Assembly (NCBI GenBank): GCA_946807835.1
Contig: OX327693.1
Coordinates: 3,551,501 to 3,615,500, forward strand
DNA length: 64,000 bases
Direction: 5' to 3'
Origin: Ailanthus altissimus
Lineage: Eukaryota > Streptophyta > Magnoliopsida > Sapindales > Simaroubaceae
A model generated the notes under the pieces. It saw only the letters and a program-made list of their open reading frames with translations, did not search any database and was not told where the DNA came from. The translations under genes and the position numbers were made by a program. Numbering within the stretch: position 1 is the stretch's first letter; every line of letters begins with the position of its first letter. This document shows positions 23,910 to 34,528 of the stretch, piece after piece.

Positions 23910-26094
23910 CTGGTAGTTGTGAAGACAAAAAATAGTGAGTCAAAACAGAACAAGATAGAATAAAAACCGGTTATATGGAAATTTCACATCACTTGATGTG
24001 GCATTAGATACGCCTATTATTAATTAATATTGTATAACGGTCATATTAATAAAAAATTAACAACTACTTTATAAATAATAGTTACTATTTAATAATACAT
24101 TAATTAAAATACACACTTTATATTTTAATTATATAAATATAACACTCTAATAGTGTTATTAAATATGTGAACATCAAATCATAATAATAAAAATAATAAT
24201 GTAATAGTATCAAACTAATGATAGAAAATAAGAATCCTGGTCATATCAAAAGTTCAAATGATCGAAAAGCTTCATTATAAGAACAACAAATTAGAAATAA
24301 TTGTCACAACATTAATCTATAATGTAATTCTAGTTAAAATAATTTTAGATAGTAATCATCTACCTCTGTTGTTTCATATATTACCCATAAAAATCATAAA
24401 AAATCCATGACATTAGTGAAATCAATTTTAGAGGTGATTTTAAAATATTGATGTCAATAATTAATAGAGGAGTTTTTGGACATCTTGAAACGTCATAAGA
24501 ACAGGTGAGTAACATGGAAACTGGTGGGTAACCTTGGCTTTCAACTTGGGGCCTAAGTTCGAGTTCCCTCTTATACATGAATAAGAGTAGATTTTTTTAA
24601 TTTTTAATAGAATAGATTTAACCATTCCTGAGTTTAAATCTGTGGGCTGCACCACAACAATTTTCATTGTTATATTTTTCAATAAACTTTTAATTCTATA
24701 TATCAGTAGATTGTTATAATATTAAAAAAAAAAGTGAAATAACATGAAAACAATAGAGGGCCACATATAGTTTCCAATAATAATTTTCTTAGACACAGGC
24801 TTCTATAAATCAATGAGATCTAGCACAAATCTATCAAAAGATGAAGTATAACTATATAATAAGAGAAGGATCTTATAAAGGGAAATAAATGTTTTCCAAC
24901 AACTAAATCACTGAAAGTATAAGGTAATTCAATGTTAAATGAAAAAAAAAAAAACAAATAGGCACCAAGTAAATTAAGTTTGCACATGTAGTTGTACTCT
25001 ATATATATCACCACTTCATATTACATCCTTATTTTTAATTTAATTTATTTCCAAAAATAATCCTTATTTAATCTACATATTACATCTCTTTTCATCTATT
25101 TTATTTCCTATCAAATATCAATCATGTAAAATGTGCACTTATTATATTGATCAAATTTATAATTAATTGTGTTTTTTTAACGTACTTACAACTTAAAAAA
25201 AATATAGACTATAAAAAATTGTAATAAAATTCATATTAAAATTGTTTTAATATTAACTTGTATAGTTAAATATTATTTTAGTTATAATTTTCATATTTTT
25301 TATTAACTTAATATTAGAAATTCATAAGGGCACAAATATAACATTTATATTCATGCCTCTGTAATTTCTATAACACTGACCAATAGTTTATACTTATTTT
25401 TGCTTTTGATTTGGCACTCACTTTGCTCTAGCAATTTGTAGGTTTTTTTTAAAAAAAATGTAATTACATCAACAAATATTTCTAATATAGCCAAAAATTG
25501 TAATTATTACAAAATGACTAGCAATATAGATTATGATATGAGATAAGAAAAAATTTTATATATATATATATAATATTATACATGTTCCAATTACTATTAA
25601 CGTTTAACTATTCGGACGTTAATTAAATAATTTAAGGATAAATATGTTCATAAATTTTTATTTTACATACATATGTATATATATGATCAGAGCAATATCA
25701 CATAATTATAATAACCACGTCGTAACAAGATTATGCTTAATTTATGAACTAAAACATTCATTACAGTTAAGTTTTGCAAAAGAACAATAAAAGAAAAAAA
25801 GAAAAATTATCAGTATAATACTTAATTGTTTCTTGAATTACTTATGAGGTCTCTATATTTTTAAAATATCCAATTTAGTCCCTTTTATAGTTTTATTTCA
25901 AAATGTCTAAAATACACTTTTTGAGAGCATTAAGTTAAATTTGATTAAATTGTTTTTCTGCTCTAACAGAAGTGTTTCTCAAATGTTATTTTCTCAACAC
26001 CAAGGACTAAACGAGGGATATTTTAAAAAAACTTAAGGACTAAATTGCCAATTTTAAAAAAATGGATGCACAGAAGAGTTAAAAACGAAATTAC
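23910..26094 (-). other. Intron 1 of the TNL gene
   Basis: A 2,185-base AT-rich intron bounded by GTAATT (donor, after 26095) and CAG (acceptor, before 23909). It contains a patch at 24490-24590 with a B-box-like GTTCGAGTTCC that could be a SINE fragment, and otherwise no recognised repeat or reading frame. Confidence 0.75.
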
Positions 26095-26588
26095 TTGATT
26101 TTCATGGAATCCCATCCAGAAATATTTGAAGCTTCTGTCAATGCAGCCCTCCATTTGCGAACCTTTTCTGGCATCTCCTTAAAACGTATTTCATATTGAA
26201 AAATAGCATTCCCAATATTTCCAATTTGCTTTCGCACATCAGATGGATCAACATGGTAGAAAACTGGAATAACCTTCTGTCCATTCCTTTGGTGGCATTC
26301 AAGAATCTTTACAAGTTCATTCAAGCACCATTTGGAAGAAGCATAATCTTTTGAGAAAATAATTACTGAAATTTTAGACCCTTTGATTGCATTTAAAAGG
26401 GCAGGGGAAATCTCATCTCCCCTCTTAACTTCTTCATCATCAATGAAGGTTTTTATTTTTTTTCGACACAAAGCAGCATAAAGATGGCTAGTAAAGTTAT
26501 CACGGGTATCCTCTCCTCTGAAACTGAGGAAAACATCATATTTTTCTTGAGGAGTAAGGCAAGTAGAAGAAGAAGCAGCAGCAGCCAT
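26095..26588 (-). CDS. TNL exon 1: TIR domain
   Basis: Starts at ATG 26588 (MAAAASSST) and encodes about 164 residues. The TIR begins at KYDVFLSFRGEDTRDNF and contains the SSKWCLNEL segment with the glutamate that is catalytic in plant TIR NADases, then VIPVFYHVDPSDVRKQ. It ends AAAATCAA before GTAATT; joining to exon 2 restores K-P-E-A-K. This exon is undamaged and is followed by a 2.2 kb intron, so a TIR-only transcript is conceivable. The next repeat upstream, a Copia LTR, starts about 760 bases before the ATG. Confidence 0.9.
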
Positions 26589-27352
26589 AGAGAAAAACTA
26601 ATTACGAAATGTGTAACGGAACAGAGTTTCAATGGGATTCTGTTTCAATGGGCTTATGCTAAAATATGTGAAAGTAAAGACATATATTAAGAGCTTAGAT
26701 GACTTCAATATGAAAGTAAATGCTTAGAAACGACATATATTAAATGCTTAGATGACTTCAAGTTTTTTTGTCATCTGGCAATGGCCACTCACTTTTTGGG
26801 TCAAGCCTTCGTTTACAAGCTCAAATGACTTTTAAAATCGATCGTGTGGCCGAAATGCATTCATCTAGAGAATGTATAGCCCACTTTGACAAAGACTTCG
26901 ACTGCCATTTACTTGGACTTCGACTGCCGTTTACTTTTATTCTCATAACCTCATATCCATGGGCAACTATAAAGTAAATTGTTTTTCACATTAAATGTGA
27001 ACGAAAAAAAAATTCTTCGTAGTCTTGACTATTAATAGTCATTAAAAAGTTTGATCTCTATCTTTAATCTTATGTTAATAAAAATAAGCCTATTACTTAA
27101 ATTATATGCTATCTTGAATGATTATTAAGGTAATAAAGATATATATTCTTTCTTTAAATTACACTAATACGTAATAAATGTTAATTAATTTAATTTTTTT
27201 ATAATCATATCATTAAAATAAATTGCTAATTACTATATTGTTTTAAAGAAAAATTTATGTTATTAACAATTGAAATATAACGGTTTTAAACAATTGGAAA
27301 ATAAATATATTTTTAAGAATTAGTTTAGATTTTTTATAATAAAAAAAGTGGT
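26589..27352. other. TNL upstream region
   Basis: About 760 bases between the TNL start codon and the next Copia LTR. This is where the TNL promoter should lie on the minus strand. Bases 26760-26960 are less AT-rich. No clear TATA box was picked out; a 69-codon plus-strand open frame there has no recognisable family. Confidence 0.45.
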
Positions 27353-27829
27353 TGTTAAAGTAGAAGCAATAAAGTTAAGTAATATAATGTAATACAATCA
27401 ATTAAGAAATAAATTAAAAAAGAAAAATAAGAGAAAACACATAAACATTTATATGGTTTAACAACTTGCCTACATTTATTGTAAATCAATATCTCACTCT
27501 ATTATTATTAAATCACAAAACACTCATAAAATATACCTCTAACAAAAATGAACTCACAAAAAACTCTTTAAATTGCTCTCACTTGTAATTTAGGGTTTTT
27601 CTCTCACTAAAAATTATAAAAAATCACTAAGATTTTTTGTTACTACTAAGATATTACTAAAACTTCTTATGTTGTATTTACAAACCAATTGAGACCATTT
27701 ATATAAGCTTTGGATGTCTTAAATTATTTCTAAACTTAATGGGATTTGATTTAGGAAATCATATTCCACTTATGATATAAAATCCTAATTCACTTAGGAT
27801 TAAAGATGATTTTTAATCAACTATTTATA
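27353..27829 (-). repeat. 3' LTR of the second Copia (left copy)
   Basis: Starts TGTTAAAGTAGAAGC and aligns with the LTRs at 14961 and 19804, but lacks their GC-rich island. It ends just before AAATCTCTTCCTTGATT, the counterpart of the polypurine tract in the other copy. Confidence 0.85.
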
Positions 27830-27886
27830 AAATCTCTTCCTTGATTAGTATTAAAGATCTTTCATCTCTGCATCTTAGGTCACCCT

Positions 27887-30682
27887 TGTAGTAACCAGTA
27901 TCCATAACCGGTAAGAATATGTATATTTATATATATAAATATACGTATTTTATTTGTATGTGGGTGATCCTTGAATTATATATTGTTATTAGTAATATTT
28001 TATAGGTTAAGGATATACGATTAGTATTGGGTTTATTTGTATGACTTTAGATTTATTTTAGGGACCAAATTGTTATACTTTGAAAGTTTTGGGGGCAAAT
28101 TCGTAAATACCAAAAATTAACCACTTAGTATAAAAATACACTTTTAAAAACCCTAATTCTCTCATTTTGGTCGAGCTACCCATTTTTAGAGAGAGAAGAG
28201 AGAAATAAAGGAGAGAGAAAGAGAAGAAGAAGAAGAAAAAGAAGAAGAAATTGAAATTTTGGATCTTTAGAGGTATATCACAACTAATTATCAATTTATT
28301 GGTGTTAATTAAGTTAATTTCTTTAATTTTTGATTTCTGGAAATATGTATAATTAAGGATTTGATGTGTATTTCGTTTGATGTTGTGAGAATTGATGATG
28401 ATCTATAAGATAGCTTGATAAATTATGATGAATTGTGGAATTTCTGCTTGATAGTCTCTTGATCTAGGAATTTTATAAATTGTTGTGATTCGATTCTGGT
28501 TTTGAATTTTGAGTATATGAAATTAGACATGTTTAGGATCATCTGAGACTTTGAATCGACTGAAAATCTCGGAAATTGAATTTTTAGTAAATTTACCAAA
28601 ATGACCCTGGAATTCTGGAAATTTCCTGTGTAAACAGTATGATACAGTGGAAAATAATTTTTGACCTGCTGAATGATCTTTAAAAATTACGCATTTGTGG
28701 AATATGATAATTTTATATGTCTAATATGATATACTCGGAATTGAGAATTTGGATCAATGTGGTTGAAGTGTTATGAATTTCTAAAGTGTATCAGCTCATT
28801 GTAGTATTTGATTAACAGATTTTTAAAGTTATGAAATAAAATAGTTTTAAAATACTTTTGGCAGTGATTTGGAAGTGAAATATTTATCATGGACTGAGAT
28901 ATGTGTTAAGAGTAATTATGTGGTAGTTTTATAATTTTTGAGTTAGTATATGATTTTATAAAATTGGGAGATTGAATACTGTTCAGTAAGTATCTTGATC
29001 CTGTCAGGTTTGTAGTTGGATTCGATGGTGTGTATGGAATGGATTGTGTAGGAATTTTGATATAATATTCATATATAAGAAGTATATATGAGTCAAGAAT
29101 GATATATTCTGATTTCGGAGTAATTGGACATCATTTGATGTATTAGAAATTTTTGTTAAGTGTAAGTGGTCAGAATGACAGGTTTTGAGAAACCAAATAT
29201 TTAGACCAATTTGATGTGATAAATGCATTGTGTATAATTTTGTAAGCTATTTAAAGTATTTTGTGTGAATTGTGAGGCTTATGAAAGGATTAATCTCCAT
29301 TGATAGGTTAAGGAGATTTAAGCCTTGTAGCTGAAAGTGTTAAGAGGTAAGTATACTAGACTTTTTACTGAAATCACAATAAACATAGTAATTGTTTTGT
29401 ATGATTTTGCAAATGGGGTTAAGAATATGTTTATGATATGTCAAAGTATATTTTGATATGAAATGTGAATATATGTTTATGAATGTGAGCATTGACATTG
29501 AGCATGGACATACATGTGTTTTTGAAAGTGAGCTTTCCAAAATAAGATGCGTTTAACAAAGAAAGCTTTTGAAGTGTAATATGTCCATGAGAAATATTTT
29601 GTGATTTGAGGGTACTTGAACTTACTGTTAACTTAGTAGGCATTTTATGTGATTTGTGGAGCCTTTATGTGTGGCCTTTCCTTCGGGATTGGTATATGTT
29701 ATGTGTTCCGTATGTAGGGAGGATCCTATTGGTACCTAAAGGAAGTGTGAGTCATCACATTCGTGTGGTGGCGTATTGGTACATGTGAGAGGACTCACCG
29801 ATGATCAGGGTGAGGGTTTGGCTTTTACCTTCGGGCATAAGCGTTATATATGTGTGATTTAAAGACCTCACTTGTACTATTCCTCTCATACGGTATGTCA
29901 CCTACGAGTGACATTTGGCTCATTATGTGATATGTGATATGTAAGTCCTACTAAGTAGTAGTCGAGTAATGGTATTCCTATTATGTGTTTTGAAAGAATG
30001 TGTAAGCACTTACATGATATGTGATTTGATAAGATTATGATTTTGATTGATCACAGCATATCATACATATGCATTGTGTACATATATGTATTTGTATTTG
30101 ATATATGAAAAACTAGTATGCTTACTGAGTTTTATACTCATTATAGTTTATGGTGATTTCAGGTAAATAAGGTACATGTGTGCTTAGCGGATTTGGCAAG
30201 GCTTCTGCTGTTCCTTGGGTTCCCTAAGTTGCTAGGTTGTTGTGTGTTTCATTTGGGGACACGTGGGATAGGATATTTGGTTTGTCCCTATTGAATAAAT
30301 ACTTATGTATTATTTCATTGTGTGTGGATTGGATTTGGTTTAAGTTTTATAAGGTGTGGTTATTGGATGATTTTAAGTAAGAATTTGCAATGGATATATT
30401 CTGGGCTCCCGGTAACAAAGTTGCTACTGGTGACGTAGTAAAGTGTTAATCTCTGAGAAAACTCTGCGTATCTCCGGTTTAATAATTGTCCCAGTCATAA
30501 TTCAATTGCTATAATTCTGAAAGAAATTGAAATGAATGTTTAAATATTGTCAAGAGAAGTTTATATTTATATGTTAGGTTATGGTTGATTTTAGTGTTGA
30601 ACTTACTAGCAACTTGCTAAGGATTTCTGTGTTGAATGTAAGTGATGTCGTGTGTCAGATCTTTTGGGTCTGGGGCGTGACA
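27887..30682 (+). repeat. 5' LTR of the young Gypsy-like element
   Basis: Runs from TGTAGTAACCAGTATCC to GGGGCGTGACA. It is collinear with 34529-37324 at a constant offset of 6,642 bases; the only differences I saw are at 30441 (A, against G at 37083) and 30657 (A, against G at 37299). It contains an AT palindrome near 27917-27950, a purine (GAA) tract at 28215-28252, and two CCTTCGGG-bearing segments near 29680 and 29840. Confidence 0.95.
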
Positions 30683-30690
30683 GCTATTAT

Positions 30691-30702
30691 TGGTATCAGA
30701 GC
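30691..30702 (+). other. Primer binding site of the Gypsy-like element
   Basis: TGGTATCAGAGC begins eight bases after the 5' LTR, complementary to the 3' end of plant initiator Met tRNA. It fixes the element's orientation as plus strand. Confidence 0.9.
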
Positions 30703-30836
30703 TAAGATATGATTTTGTAGACTTTTAAGTGTCGAGTCAAGGGAACCGAGCAGATGCCAAATCCTTAGGATTGTATTTGTAGCTTTGTTGTGTAAAAGTT
30801 TGACATATTCCTTAAATTTTGTATGATTTTGTGAAG

Positions 30837-30935
30837 ATGACACAGTATCCAAGAGCTGCTAAGATTGCTGTTGTTGTGGATAATGGTACCTTGTGGATCT
30901 TAATGTTACCATTTAGATTTTCTTTTAAGTTATGA
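30837..30935 (+). pseudogene. Possible remnant of the gag start
   Basis: An ATG about 135 bases after the primer binding site opens a 32-codon frame, MTQYPRAAKIAVVVDNG and onward to a TGA. Its position is where a Gypsy gag would start, and it is followed at once by the antisense LOG segment. It may be what is left of gag after replacement of the interior. The peptide itself is too short to identify. Confidence 0.3.
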
Positions 30936-31126
30936 CTAATATGCTTAGTAAGAGTGATGTTGAATATCTTATAATGATAATTTGCATGTGATAGAGCAAA
31001 TTGAGATAATTTTCTCAATGACAAAATATAGAGAAGTAGAGTATTGAAGACATCAATTGAAACAACTTTTATTGAAAAGGAAAACAATAACACAACAACA
31101 ATAACAGCAACAAAAATACAATAGAG

Positions 31127-31793
31127 GCTACGGAGTGAGATTTAAGTCTATTTTGCGCTTCTTCTGACTGTCATGAGTAGACCAATCTAACTGATGCAAT
31201 GTTGGATTAGACAGAGGAATAAAAGACTGCAATTGATCAATCAGTTGATCAACAGTTGGAGCTGAAATAAGAATCCGTCGTGCTAGAAGTGGGATGAATT
31301 ATATTCCCGCTGCATAGTCAAGAAAAGATATCAACCCGTCGTAAAAATCATTAACATTTAACAAACCAATGGGTTTTTGGTGGATTTGTAATTGTGCCCA
31401 TGAGACAATTTGAAAAATTTCCTCCAAGGTCCCGAAACCTCCTGGTAGAGCTATGAAAGCATCCGCATGCCTAAGCATTTGAGCCATTCGCTCGTGCATA
31501 GATGAGACTTGTAACTCATCCCCAATTGTTTTTCCTACAACATTTTCAATAGCTAGAGGTTTTGGAATGATACCCAAAACTCGACTACCTTTATTGTGTG
31601 CAGCTTTTGCCACAGACCCCATTAACCCTCGGTTACCTCCTCCATATACTAAATGTATATTTTGCTCAGCTAATACCTTACCAAGATTTTCTGCAACTTT
31701 TGTAAACTCTTCAGTATTCCCAGGGTTGGATCCACAAAAGACACAAATTTTTGTGAATCGACGAGCTGAGGTTTCCTCCATTGTTATGCTCAC
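31127..31793 (-). pseudogene. LOG-family cytokinin-activating enzyme copy, intronless, with a premature stop
   Basis: LOG enzymes release active cytokinin bases from riboside 5'-monophosphates in the cytosol. From ATG 31793 the frame encodes 164 residues: KICVFCGSNPGN, the nucleotide-binding GGGNRGLMG, MHERMAQMLRHADAF and PGGFGTLEEIFQIVSWAQ (family signature PGGxGTxxE). A TAA at 31299-31301 ends it after LDYAAGI. The same frame continues with FIPLLARRILISAPTVDQL and DWSTHDSQKKRKIDL, the expected C-terminus, so nearly the whole protein of about 216 residues is present apart from that stop. LOG genes normally have several introns and this copy has none, implying an RNA intermediate. Antisense to the host element. 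Confidence 0.88.
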
Positions 31794-31840
31794 CTTAATC
31801 TTTGAATATTTTTGAGTTTGTATAAGGATGCAATAATAAT

Positions 31841-31852
31841 GTATTTATAGAG
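31841..31852 (-). promoter_or_regulatory. TATA box upstream of the LOG copy
   Basis: On the minus strand CTCTATAAATAC lies 48 bases before the LOG start codon, a normal plant spacing for a short leader. The segment between it and the ATG is closely matched at 47545-47612 elsewhere in the window, which suggests that a real promoter was captured along with the coding part. Confidence 0.6.
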
Positions 31853-32376
31853 AAACAAATTGATAATAGCTGTGGAGCATATGTGTAAGTATGTTCAAGT
31901 ATATATTTTTCTCGATTCTTGTGAGGTAAAACAAAAAAAAGAGAATGAGTTTTACTTTATCATTTTATAAGGGACAATAGGTCGCAAAATCTTGAATAAA
32001 TATATGTTGATATGTAAGTGTGATAAAAATTGTGTCGGAAGTGTGATAAGTTAGGTAAGATAATTAAGAAAAGTCAATAAAGGCCTATTTCATGGATTTA
32101 GGGACTTAGCCATTTTGGCACTAATGGTCGACAATACATCAATGACTTGAAGACTTTTTGAGCTAACAATTGGACTTTGGACATGAGGCCAAATTAACTT
32201 TATTAATTACAAAGATTTTGTGGTCTTAACATTAATTTTTGGCCGATAGATTAAAAGCAGATATGAAGAAAGATAAAGCACACTTGACATAAAAGATAAA
32301 GCAGTAATCAGTCTCTCTTTGATGTGATAGAGCAACACGGATCTAGTTTCTGTGAAAATAGAAACAGCAATGTAGG

Positions 32377-33570
32377 TCAAAATGAGTCTCCTTGGTCGCT
32401 TTCATCTGTGTCGTATCCGTGAGAGAGGAACTTATGGAGTTGTTGTTCCCATACATTGAATGAGGGCTCTGGCGGAGTGGAATGTGGGTCTACCATATCT
32501 TGATCTTCTCCAGGTGAGCTGGTCTGGATGAGGGATGTGCTGGCTTCCTCTTGGATTTGGGTGTCGGTTGGATAAGGTTGGGAGTCTTGAAAGAGGGATA
32601 AGTCAAGATTGGGTTGGTGTTGGTCAAGTTCTGTCGGGACAACTGGCTGAGATTGAGTAGGTTCTGTCGGGATAACTGGCTGAGATTGGGTAGGTTCTGT
32701 CGGGACAGTTAGCTGAGGCCATTGGTGAAGGTTATCCATTGCTTGTCTGTATCTGGCATAATAAGTCATGTTTGGGATATGGTGATGATGAGTAGAGTAA
32801 TCTGTATTTCTGAGATGTGAAAGATGATATTTTTGTCTTTGTTGGAATTTGAGTATATTGGCAAAATTCAGGTCTTCTGTAAAGTCAGCTTCAACTTGTT
32901 CCCAAGGTGCAGCATCTTCTGGGGAGATCCAAACAGACGGAGGAATTATTTGATTTTCCTGAGCAAGAATTCTTTCAAGTTCTCTCTTTTGCTGAATTAC
33001 TTCTTCAGGCCAGAGCTTAATTGATCCCTTTAGTGAAAGGGTAAATGTGAAGTAATCCTTAACAGTGGGGTAATAATGAATCTCGTGATCTGAAATAATC
33101 ATACCCTTCCGTTGGAGAAGTAAGACTGACCAAAGATGTTGTCTGGGGACTGCAGCATTTGTGTTGTTTGCAATCATGTATTGAAATTTAGTTATCCACC
33201 ATGTCTTTGGGTAAAACCATTGGAGAAAAATCAGGGCTGGATGATCTTCATCACATTTTTCTAATTTTTGGAGGGTTCTAAGTAATGGGAATTCCATGGC
33301 GATTGTATATAGATCCAACAGGTACCATAACAAGTAAAGGACAGGTTTGGACCATTGGGAAAATGGGAAAAAAGAGTGCAGGTGAAAGAAAGGGTATTCT
33401 AAGTTGAACAAAGGGCCACCAAGAACTGTGAGGCCGTGTTCTTGGATTGCTAAGATGGCGTAGTGTCTGATGAATTCTTTGGCACGGGAATGGAGTGTTC
33501 TAGTTTTGATTAGGTCTGGAAATTGTGGTGGAGAAAAAGGAACAGGAGGAGTTATGATAATGGGATTCAT
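32377..33570 (-). CDS. Intact 397-residue ORF of unknown function, antisense in the Gypsy-like element
   Basis: I do not recognise this protein. It starts MNPIIITPPVPFSPPQF, has an aromatic-rich hydrophobic part (residues 50-130, with LYLLWYLLDLYTIAMEF and WFYPKTWWITKFQY), a charged middle (185-255), and an acidic Pro/Gln-rich tail with 11-residue tandem repeats at 289-321 (PTEPTQSQPV). No protease, polymerase, integrase, zinc knuckle or signal peptide is visible. The frame is open for 1.19 kb in AT-rich DNA, so it has been under selection until recently. A TATA box lies 61 bases before the ATG. Antisense extra ORFs are known in some plant Ty3/gypsy lineages; a captured host gene or a pararetrovirus-derived protein are alternatives. 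Confidence 0.8.
   Translation of the reverse strand: MNPIIITPPVPFSPPQFPDLIKTRTLHSRAKEFIRHYAILAIQEHGLTVLGGPLFNLEYPFFHLHSFFPFSQWSKPVLYLLWYLLDLYTIAMEFPLLRTLQKLEKCDEDHPALIFLQWFYPKTWWITKFQYMIANNTNAAVPRQHLWSVLLLQRKGMIISDHEIHYYPTVKDYFTFTLSLKGSIKLWPEEVIQQKRELERILAQENQIIPPSVWISPEDAAPWEQVEADFTEDLNFANILKFQQRQKYHLSHLRNTDYSTHHHHIPNMTYYARYRQAMDNLHQWPQLTVPTEPTQSQPVIPTEPTQSQPVVPTELDQHQPNLDLSLFQDSQPYPTDTQIQEEASTSLIQTSSPGEDQDMVDPHSTPPEPSFNVWEQQLHKFLSHGYDTDESDQGDSF
32630..32710 (-). repeat. 33-base tandem repeats inside the 397-residue ORF
   Basis: Two and a half units of a 33-base repeat (sharing GGTTCTGTCGGGA and AACTGGCTGAGATTG on the plus strand) encode the 11-residue repeats of the protein tail. In-frame unit length keeps the ORF open. 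Confidence 0.8.
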
Positions 33571-33630
33571 TATGAAGATGGTAAGAAGGTTGGTTTTATT
33601 TATTGCTAGAAAAGTGATTATGAGGTTTAG

Positions 33631-33643
33631 GCTATTTATAGAG
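33631..33643 (-). promoter_or_regulatory. TATA box upstream of the 397-residue ORF
   Basis: On the minus strand CTCTATAAATAGC lies 61 bases before ATG 33570. It is nearly the same sequence as the TATA box of the LOG copy, and points to independent transcription of the ORF against the direction of the element. Confidence 0.6.
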
Positions 33644-33709
33644 TTTTATGAAAGAAAATCAATAATCGTTTTGTCCTTTCCTTTTACGTGGATGACGTTA
33701 AAGGAATAG

Positions 33710-34514
33710 TTAAAAGAATCATATTTGCCATCGCAGTAATTGTGCTAGTAGAATCTTTTCTATTTGAAATCGAGCATATTAGAAAAAGCAGACATGTCAA
33801 TCTCAATGAGAAAATGATGTCCAATAAGGTGGACTATTTTTTTTTAAGAGTTAAAGTAAGAGATATAATGTTAAGATCTATAGTTTAAGAATCAGTTGAA
33901 CTAAAGGTCTTTTTATTGAAGTTGATTTTTGATCGTTTAAGATAATGCTTTCAATATTCTGATTTGAATGACAACTTAGTTGCGTAGAAATACTACATTT
34001 TTTTTTTAATGATATCAAGGTAGTGAATGATATTATGACGTATGAGTATATGTTGAAGGGATTAAAATTTTTTTAAAGGAGTTAAGAATTTTATGTAAGA
34101 GATTAGTATGGGTATTCTACATCTATGTTATTCTTTAATGAATGAAAGGTGAAGTGTATAGATACCCATTAAATATTGAACGAATGGGAAAAAAAAAAAA
34201 GAATAAAAATATGTGTGTATAATTTTATAAGTCCATAATGTGTGTCATATGTTTATTTTATGGATATATGTTTCGTTCTCCTCTCGTATACTCAGCTATG
34301 AGCCAACTTAGAGATAATCTAACATATGAATGAGTATTTATTAGGATTTTGGACCACAATGAGCAAATCCTATATACAAGGAAGATTGCTTTGTAAATGT
34401 TTTATGAATAAACTATACAGTTGAAAAGAAAAATTGAGAATGAGAAGAAGAAATGAGATCTAAGTATCCTCATCTATGTGCTTAAGTTATGAATTTCGAG
34501 GACGAAATTCTTAT
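33710..34514 (+). other. Non-coding 3' interior of the Gypsy-like element
   Basis: No long open frame on either strand. The final part (34488-34512, containing TTTCGAGGACGAAATTC) resembles the very end of Gypsy pol and is the only coding relic of the ancestral element on this side. Confidence 0.6.
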
Positions 34515-34527
34515 AAGGAGGGGAGAA
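34515..34527 (+). other. Polypurine tract of the Gypsy-like element
   Basis: AAGGAGGGGAGAA lies one base before the 3' LTR, the place and composition expected of the primer for plus-strand synthesis. Confidence 0.85.
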
Positions 34528-34528
34528 T

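Larger units (their letters stand above)
14688..26588 (-). pseudogene. TIR-NBS-LRR (TNL) immune receptor gene, disrupted
   Basis: A minus-strand gene of five exons: TIR 26095-26588, NB-ARC 22820-23909, a 294-nt exon 22376-22669, LRR exon 21054-22280, and a C-terminal post-LRR exon 20591-20983 continuing at 14688-14960. All introns have GT-AG borders and all exon phases fit, giving about 1,250 codons, normal for the family. TNLs are cytoplasmic or nuclear sensors of pathogen effectors that signal through TIR NADase activity. Two lesions break it: an in-frame TAA at 23012-23014 and a 5.6 kb Copia insertion in the last exon. A truncated TIR-NBS product could still be made. No function of this copy is known. 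Confidence 0.9.

Noticed and set aside
24490..24590. B-box-like GTTCGAGTTCC in TNL intron 1 as a possible SINE
   Set aside because: No convincing A-box at the right distance and no tail or second copy seen; left as a remark only.
28073..28294. 73-codon minus-strand frame with a poly-Phe run, repeated identically at 34715-34936
   Set aside because: It is the complement of the purine tract inside both LTRs of the Gypsy-like element; the duplication is due to the LTRs, not a gene pair.
29004..29788. Several 60-74-codon frames, repeated at 35646-36430
   Set aside because: They lie in LTR sequence, resemble no protein, and are identical only because the LTRs are.
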